7,456 nt of DNA from Ignavibacteria bacterium. GTDB lineage: Bacteria; Bacteroidota; Ignavibacteria; Ignavibacteriales; Melioribacteraceae. Both the position numbers and the translations under genes were made by a program. Location: assembly GCA_003233295.1 (NCBI GenBank), contig QILJ01000177.1, forward strand, positions 1-7,456, written 5' to 3'. This document shows, piece by piece, positions 1 through 4,299 of the stretch. Positions within the stretch are counted from its first letter, which is position 1; every line of letters begins with the position of its first letter. The notes beneath the pieces were generated by a model. That model saw nothing but the letters and a program-made list of their open reading frames with translations. It had not been told where the DNA came from and did not search any database.

Positions 1-175
1 TTGCATTTATCGTTGTATCAAATCCATGCATAACCATTGCAACGCTATCGCCGACCAGAACCGCATCAATATCGCTTTCGTCAATTATCCGCGCAGACCA
101 ATAGTCGTAACATGTGACCATCGAAATGTTCTTGCCCTCGCTTTTCAATTTTCCGAAACCTTTAATATTCTTCAT
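1..175 (-). CDS. panB: PanB, 3-methyl-2-oxobutanoate hydroxymethyltransferase (N-terminal part, cut by window edge)
   Basis: Ketopantoate hydroxymethyltransferase transfers a hydroxymethyl group from 5,10-methylene-tetrahydrofolate to 3-methyl-2-oxobutanoate, the first committed step of pantothenate/CoA synthesis in the cytoplasm. Only the first 58 codons are in the window, starting at the ATG read leftward from 175. The translation begins [20 protein letters not shown] and continues with the family signatures TCYDYWSAR (residues 21-29), [11 protein letters not shown] (37-47) and GFDTT (51-55). In known PanB proteins the Asp of VGDS (here D43) binds the catalytic Mg2+, and S44 lies beside the substrate. 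No clear Shine-Dalgarno precedes the start; an ATTAAG repeat lies there instead. GC by hand count is about 41% (72/175), higher than the neighbouring regulator genes. The plus-strand reading frame over the same bases is a shadow. The assignment is from motif recognition and is firm. Confidence 0.93.
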   Translation of the reverse strand, partial: MKNIKGFGKLKSEGKNISMVTCYDYWSARIIDESDIDAVLVGDSVAMVMHGFDTTINA

Positions 176-189
176 CTATTTAAAACTTT

Positions 190-226
190 CTTAATCTTAA
201 TTCTTAATCTTACTCTTAATCCTACT
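190..226. repeat. Degenerate hexamer tandem repeat (CTTAAT / ATTAAG) in the panB leader
   Basis: Exact CTTAAT units occur at 190-195, 196-201, 203-208 and 215-220, with variants CTTACT at 209-214 and CCTACT at 221-226; a single extra T sits at 202. In panB sense the units read ATTAAG and end 15 bases before the ATG, where a ribosome binding site is expected. It could be a replication-slippage tract affecting panB expression or simple low-complexity DNA. Confidence 0.6.
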
Positions 227-264
227 CCACACGATCAAAACCGTTAACTAATTTGATTAATCCA

Positions 265-278
265 ATGATAACTATCAT
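265..278. promoter_or_regulatory. Palindrome ATGATA-AC-TATCAT upstream of panB, possible operator
   Basis: Two perfect 6-bp arms (265-270 and 273-278) are separated by 2 bases, about 90 bases upstream of the panB start. The size and symmetry suit a dimeric repressor site. No regulator can be named from it; the GATAA/TATC content only loosely recalls metal-regulator boxes. In such AT-rich DNA a chance origin is possible. Confidence 0.25.
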
Positions 279-380
279 CTATAAATATTGAAAAGTGCAA
301 AGAGATAACGTCAAAGCATTATCACTACACTTAGTTCAATTAAATAATTATTTTTATAAGTTCTTTGTGCATCACGGTAC

Positions 381-450
381 CTGTCCTTCGATCAAGTCCT
401 TCACAAAATGTAATTTGATAGTTACACTGTAACTGTCTTGCGATCAGCTC
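381..450. repeat. Imperfect direct repeat with an adjoining 15-bp palindrome
   Basis: CTGTCCTTCGATCAAGTC (381-398) recurs as CTGTCTTGCGATCAGCTC (433-450), 14 of 18 bases identical and offset by 52 bases. Overlapping the second copy is AGTTACA-C-TGTAACT (420-434), with perfect 7-bp arms around one central base. The cluster is more GC-rich than the surrounding DNA and looks like regulator binding sites or the scar of a small element. No function can be assigned. Confidence 0.4.
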
Positions 451-590
451 ATATTTTACAATTCAAAACTAATGAAATTTTTATTGGGAACACAAAACTT
501 TATTAAAAAGATTTTTCTAATAGTGTTTATTTGAAAAATTCTAAGATGGGAATGGATAAATATCAAATGCAATAATTATTTATACCATGG

Positions 591-615
591 AAAAAGTTCT
601 GTCCCAGTGACAGAC
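591..615 (-). terminator. Probable intrinsic terminator of the kinase/regulator operon
   Basis: Read leftward, TCTGTC and GACAGA form a 6-bp stem around the loop ACTGG, followed at once by AACTTTTT. It lies about 165 bases beyond the stop codon of the response regulator, in the right orientation to end that operon before panB. The stem is short, so termination may be partial and panB could receive read-through. Confidence 0.45.
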
Positions 616-779
616 AAGCGCAACTTATTAAATTTATAGTAATCAAAAACAATTCAAAATAGCTTTCCCGTCGATCTTTATTGCATGATTAACAATTGCA
701 ATTTCTGCTTCAAGTTCGGTTTGTTTTTTATATTCAAAAACGTTGTGTAATTGCATAATGGTACAAAAGCATATTTTAC

Positions 780-2165
780 TTAAAGATATGAACCTTCTGT
801 TTTATCCTTGTAAATAATTTTATACTTTGCAATAAGTCTATGTATTGTTCTTCTATCAATCCCGCACTTTTGGGCTGTTTGTGAGATGTTACCTTCATTC
901 TCTTTTAGATGGTGAGTTAAGTATTCAATTTCAAATTTACTAATTACATTTTCCTTTGCTTCCATGTATGATTGTGAAAGTAAATTTTGATTTAGTTTAT
1001 TCTTTTCCGAACAAAGGAAGATCATCAGGTCATCATCTTCTATTACTCTCTTTTCTGACGATAGTAAAAAATATGATCTGCTTATAATATTTATCAATTC
1101 TCTAACATTCCCGGGCCACTCGTAATCTGTTAACGCTATTTCTGCAGAAGAAGAAAATGTTTTTAATGGACTTCCATTTTTAGTGCAAAGATTATTGAGT
1201 ATGTGATTGGCTAACAAAATTATATCTTCTTTCCTATCTCTGAGTGGCGGAATAGTAATTTGAAAAGTGTTTAATCTGTAAAACAAGTCCTCTCTGAATT
1301 TACCTATTTCTATTTCCTTCTCAAGATCTTTGTTTGTTGCGGCAATAATTCTAACATCAACATCAATCTCTTTGTTGCTTCCAATTCTTCTAATCTTCTT
1401 GTCTTCAAGTAGCCGCAAAATTTTAATTTGCATTGGCAAACTCATATCCCCAATCTCATCTAAGAAAAAAGTACCATGATTTGCAAATTCCAATAGTCCT
1501 GGTTTGGTTTTTACTGCGCCTGTAAAAGCACCTCGTTCATGCCCAAACAACTCACTCTCAAAAAGATCTTCCGGCAAAGCACCACAATTAACTGGTACAA
1601 ATGGGTGCTTACTCCCTCTGCTAAATTTATGAATTGCTCTAGCAACTAATTCTTTTCCGACTCCACTTTCGCCCAAGATAAGTACATTCATATTTTGTGA
1701 TGATATCTTTTTTAACGAATCAATCATTTTCTGCATTTCAATACTAGAATAAATAATACCCTCTAATTGTTTTACGGTACTTTCTTCTTTCAGTTTCTGA
1801 TCATCTGCATCAATTGCTCTTTTTATACTATCCATTAATTTTCGTGATGTAAAAGGCTTTTCAATAAAGTCGAAAGCCCCATTCTGGATTGCCTCAACAC
1901 TTGCCTCAATAGTACCATAACCTGATATTATTATCACAGGGGTACCCGGGAAACTAGCTGTTGCATTTCCCAATACTTCCATCCCTGAAATTCCACCCAT
2001 TTTTAGATCTGTAATAATCAGATCAAATTTTCTAGTTTTTATTATTTCCAAAGCTTTTTCAGGTCTGTTCTCTACATCCAAATGATAACCTGATTCATGG
2101 GAAAGGATTTTTTCTAAACTTTCTAGCATTTGAATTTCGTCATCAACAATTAATATGTTTTTCAT
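780..2165 (-). CDS. NtrC-family sigma54-dependent response regulator (REC - AAA+ - Fis-type HTH)
   Basis: A cytoplasmic transcription activator that, when phosphorylated, uses ATP to open promoters held by sigma54 RNA polymerase. The 461-aa length is normal for the family. Receiver domain, residues 1-120: acid pocket D8/D9, phosphoacceptor D53 (ITDLKM), switch S81 and K103 in EKPF. AAA+ domain, about 135-370: Walker A GESGVGKE (165-172), the sigma54-contacting GAFTGA loop (212-217), Walker B FFLDEIGD (233-240), sensor I RIIAATN (272-278) and arginine-bearing WPGNVREL (350-357). C-terminal Fis-like helix-turn-helix, about 420-450: NEGNISQTAQKCGIDRRTIHRL. Every key residue is intact, so it should be a working activator. 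Its ATG overlaps the kinase stop as ATGA, with a strong AGGAGGAG ribosome site 7 bases upstream inside the kinase gene, implying coupled translation and a cognate pair. Its likely target is the divergent sigma54 promoter at 3869-3884. The promoter specificity is inference. Confidence 0.96.
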   Translation of the reverse strand: MKNILIVDDEIQMLESLEKILSHESGYHLDVENRPEKALEIIKTRKFDLIITDLKMGGISGMEVLGNATASFPGTPVIIISGYGTIEASVEAIQNGAFDFIEKPFTSRKLMDSIKRAIDADDQKLKEESTVKQLEGIIYSSIEMQKMIDSLKKISSQNMNVLILGESGVGKELVARAIHKFSRGSKHPFVPVNCGALPEDLFESELFGHERGAFTGAVKTKPGLLEFANHGTFFLDEIGDMSLPMQIKILRLLEDKKIRRIGSNKEIDVDVRIIAATNKDLEKEIEIGKFREDLFYRLNTFQITIPPLRDRKEDIILLANHILNNLCTKNGSPLKTFSSSAEIALTDYEWPGNVRELINIISRSYFLLSSEKRVIEDDDLMIFLCSEKNKLNQNLLSQSYMEAKENVISKFEIEYLTHHLKENEGNISQTAQKCGIDRRTIHRLIAKYKIIYKDKTEGSYL

Positions 2166-3649
2166 TTCTCTTCTCCTCCTGCGCTTTTGAATCTTATTGT
2201 AAAGCTAGTACCGTTATTAATTGCGCTTTCACACAAGATTTCAGCCCCATGATTTTTACAGATATTCTTAATAATGTAAAGTCCTAAACCAGTTCCCTTT
2301 TCCCCAGTTTTCGTAGTAAAAAATGGAGAATATATTCTTTCCAAATTTTCTTTTGAAATACCTTTACCGTTGTCAACTATAATAAATTCAACTCTTCCTG
2401 ATTCATCTTTTTTGATAGTAACTGAGATTCTTCCCCCAGATTCCATTGCATCCAAAGCATTGTTTAATAAATTCATTATTACTTGTTCAATCTGTACAAT
2501 ATTTCCATGAATAATTACTTTATCATCTATAAAATTACTATCCACACTAATATGATTTTTCTTAAAAAGCGGATCAAAATTATCTAAGGTTGAATTTGTC
2601 AATTGAATTAAGTCAAGGTCGTGAAATTCGGAAGAAACTCTTTTTGCATTTTTTAGAATAAAACCAGTTGTTTTTGAAATCTTATGAACTTGTTCAATAA
2701 TAACGTCTAATTCCTCCTTAAATTTTTTCATGAAAGAATTATTTTCTGCTTCCATTTGAAGGAAATCAGCTCTTGTCATAATAATAGCAGAATAGTTATT
2801 AATATCATGAGCCATAGCTGCAGCTATTTCGCCAAGTGTTACCATTTTATCCGCACGTCTTAATTCCTCAATATGCAGTTGCTCAATTTCTTTACGCGAG
2901 TTATCCATTTCATTAACCATCCTATTGAAATGGTTATTTATCACTCCAAATTCATCATTATGTTCTATCGGTAGACGAGCTATAAAATCCCCTTTTTCCA
3001 ATTTATCAATCGCTCCATTAATTTCTAGTAAAGGCTTATTAATGAAATAATTAAATAACACTATAAGTCCAAACGTCAATAGAATAATCAAAAGGATACC
3101 TAGGTAAACGTAATGCTGCACACCAGTAGAAAAATTTCTTTCTGCTGAAGTTAAATGAATATCAACATCCATGTAAGCAATTACAGGTTGACTTGCATCG
3201 TGACAACTATGACATGCATTTTCATTTTTTATTGCAAGAAGAGCTATGAATGCATGCTTGTTATCCATTAAACTAGTTTTTCTTCCCTCAATTTTATTAA
3301 AATTTGAATCGACATGCTCAGGAGCAACAATTCGAATATTTTTATTTATATATTGATGTTCAGAAGAATACAAAATCCTCCCATCAGAATTAAATATTCT
3401 AATATGTTGAACATTCTCATTGAGTATTGTGCTGTCAATCAATTCCTGAATATTTTTAGAGTAATTCCCCTTCATAGAACTTTTAAGATTATATAAGATC
3501 ATATCAACAGCAGAATTCAGATATGTTTCTGATCTTTCTCTAAAGTTTATCTGAAATTGTCTAATAAGGAAATAATTAGGAATACCAATACTTAGGATAA
3601 TCAACAGTATGGAGTAGAATACAAACTTACTTTTGATAGTTTTTAGCAT
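2162..3649 (-). CDS. Membrane sensor histidine kinase with a periplasmic c-type haem motif
   Basis: Cognate kinase of the downstream NtrC-type regulator. Numbered from the ATG at 3649 (495 aa): TM1 about 9-30, periplasmic sensor about 31-179, TM2 about 181-203, HAMP about 204-256, then the dimerisation/phosphoacceptor region with H281 in MAHDINN. The ATPase domain has an N box (N393/N396/N397), VDNGKG (425-430) and GTGLGL (452-457). Near the end of the periplasmic part is CHSCH (146-150), a CxxCH covalent haem c site, followed by a stretch like that seen in other haem-bearing sensor kinases and chemoreceptors (VIAYMDVDI). It probably senses redox potential or a haem ligand. The frame stays open upstream to a GTG at 3733. 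I prefer 3649 because TM1 then follows a short basic N-terminus, GAGAG lies 7 bases upstream, and the extra 28 residues would cover a regulatory palindrome. Haem attachment is inferred from the motif. Confidence 0.93.
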   Translation of the reverse strand: MLKTIKSKFVFYSILLIILSIGIPNYFLIRQFQINFRERSETYLNSAVDMILYNLKSSMKGNYSKNIQELIDSTILNENVQHIRIFNSDGRILYSSEHQYINKNIRIVAPEHVDSNFNKIEGRKTSLMDNKHAFIALLAIKNENACHSCHDASQPVIAYMDVDIHLTSAERNFSTGVQHYVYLGILLIILLTFGLIVLFNYFINKPLLEINGAIDKLEKGDFIARLPIEHNDEFGVINNHFNRMVNEMDNSRKEIEQLHIEELRRADKMVTLGEIAAAMAHDINNYSAIIMTRADFLQMEAENNSFMKKFKEELDVIIEQVHKISKTTGFILKNAKRVSSEFHDLDLIQLTNSTLDNFDPLFKKNHISVDSNFIDDKVIIHGNIVQIEQVIMNLLNNALDAMESGGRISVTIKKDESGRVEFIIVDNGKGISKENLERIYSPFFTTKTGEKGTGLGLYIIKNICKNHGAEILCESAINNGTSFTIRFKSAGGEEK

Positions 3650-3708
3650 TTGAAAGCTCTCAAAATTTATATTTTGAATTTTCCAAGTAAATGTTAGTGT
3701 CTTTTTAC

Positions 3709-3723
3709 TGTCCCACTGAGACA
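3709..3723. promoter_or_regulatory. Near-palindrome TGTCCCA-C-TGAGACA, candidate activator (enhancer) site
   Basis: Two 7-bp arms with one mismatched pair surround a central C. The site is centred about 179 bases upstream of the predicted sigma54 start at 3895, within the usual reach of NtrC-type enhancer sites, and 60 bases upstream of the kinase ATG, where it could also serve autoregulation. A further TGTC half-site lies at 3698-3701. That the neighbouring regulator binds here is inference. Confidence 0.4.
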
Positions 3724-3868
3724 TTTGTATCACACTAAAAACATAATAAGTTTATAATTAGAATTAATAACATTTTTATATTAACAAATATGTTTTGTTT
3801 TTAGCTGATTATTAAAGTAAAATTTTATTATTAGAAACAAATTATTCCTTAAGACTAAAATATCTTAT

Positions 3869-3884
3869 TGGTACGTATGTTGCA
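3869..3884 (+). promoter_or_regulatory. Sigma54 (-24/-12) promoter of the receiver-cytochrome operon
   Basis: The sequence TGGTACG-TATG-TTGCA matches the sigma54 consensus TGGCACG-N4-TTGCW at every defined position except one (T for C). The essential GG (3870-3871) and GC (3882-3883) have the required 12-base spacing. The start site should fall at about 3895, at or next to the ATG at 3896. The site sits between the activator operon and the cytochrome operon, the expected arrangement for a local NtrC-type regulator, with AT-rich, bendable DNA upstream. Confidence 0.8.
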
Positions 3885-3895
3885 AGTGAATTTAT

Positions 3896-4282
3896 ATGCA
3901 AATTTTAGCAATCACTAAAGATGTAATTTTATTAAGCTCATTGTGCCACCAAAGTATAACTGAGCTTGGGGAACTCAGATTATATGAGGGGTCTTACGAT
4001 CCATTAGAAATTATCTCTTCAGTACATTCACTTTCCCCTGCATTACTAATTTTGGATGACGATTTGCTTAAACCAAACTCTGCAAAAATTATTAAATCGA
4101 TAAAGCAAATTTTCGAAAATGTTTTAATCATCTTTTTAACTTCTGATAATAGTGTTGATCTTGGAAGAGTCATTTCACCAATCGGGGTATATTTCTATGG
4201 AATAAAGCCAATCTCCACAGATGAGTTAATAGACTTGATTAAATCTGTTTTTACAAAAAATAATTCAAAGACTTATTCTTAA
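3896..4282 (+). CDS. Stand-alone degenerate receiver (CheY-like) domain protein
   Basis: A 128-aa cytoplasmic protein that fits one response-regulator receiver fold with no output domain. Visible landmarks: beta-1 MQILAI (1-6); beta-3 ending in LLILDDD (50-56) with D54 at the phosphoacceptor position; beta-4 LIIFLTSD (77-84) with T82; and GIKPI (102-106) with the conserved K104. The paired acidic residues that normally follow beta-1 and bind Mg2+ are replaced by T7-K8, with only D9 nearby, so phosphorylation may be weak or absent. It is the first gene after the sigma54 promoter and 17 bases before the cytochrome ATG, so it is co-transcribed with the target rather than with the kinase. Possible roles are a phosphate sink, a feedback protein or an adaptor; none is shown. 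No ribosome binding site is visible and the predicted mRNA start falls on the ATG. The fold call is by pattern and fairly secure; the function is unknown. Confidence 0.82.
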   Translation: MQILAITKDVILLSSLCHQSITELGELRLYEGSYDPLEIISSVHSLSPALLILDDDLLKPNSAKIIKSIKQIFENVLIIFLTSDNSVDLGRVISPIGVYFYGIKPISTDELIDLIKSVFTKNNSKTYS

Positions 4283-4299
4283 ACAAAATGGAGGTTTCC

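Larger units (their letters stand above)
176..779. other. Intergenic region between panB and the two-component operon, no convincing gene
   Basis: About 600 bases of AT-rich sequence, with stop codons breaking all frames into short pieces. It lies downstream of the regulator operon and upstream of panB, both read leftward, so it should hold the end of one transcript and the promoter of panB. Visible structure: a hexamer repeat (190-226), palindromes at 265-278 and 420-434, an imperfect direct repeat (381-398 and 433-450), an AT-only near-palindrome (501-522) and a terminator-like hairpin (591-615). The only reading frame of note is a 37-codon minus-strand frame at 643-756, which has no ribosome binding site and is not called a gene. 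I could not pick a convincing panB promoter. Confidence 0.6.

Noticed and set aside
26..247. 73-codon plus-strand reading frame
   Set aside because: It lies antisense to the clearly recognisable PanB N-terminus, and its own translation has no family features and low-complexity L/N/T content from the hexamer repeat.
368..383. Sigma54-like site on the minus strand (AGGTACC...ATGCA) toward panB
   Set aside because: The GG to GC spacing is 11 rather than 12 bases and several consensus positions are missed; sigma54 tolerates spacing changes poorly.
501..522. AT-only near-palindrome TATTA...TAATA
   Set aside because: It has no GC pairs and a mismatch; such structures arise often by chance in DNA this AT-rich.
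3314..3496. 60-codon plus-strand reading frame
   Set aside because: Antisense shadow of the kinase sensor domain; no ribosome site or recognisable motif.
3650..3733. Extension of the kinase to GTG 3733 or ATG 3724
   Set aside because: It would add up to 28 residues before TM1 that look non-coding and include the regulatory palindrome; no ribosome site precedes either codon, whereas one can be seen before 3649.
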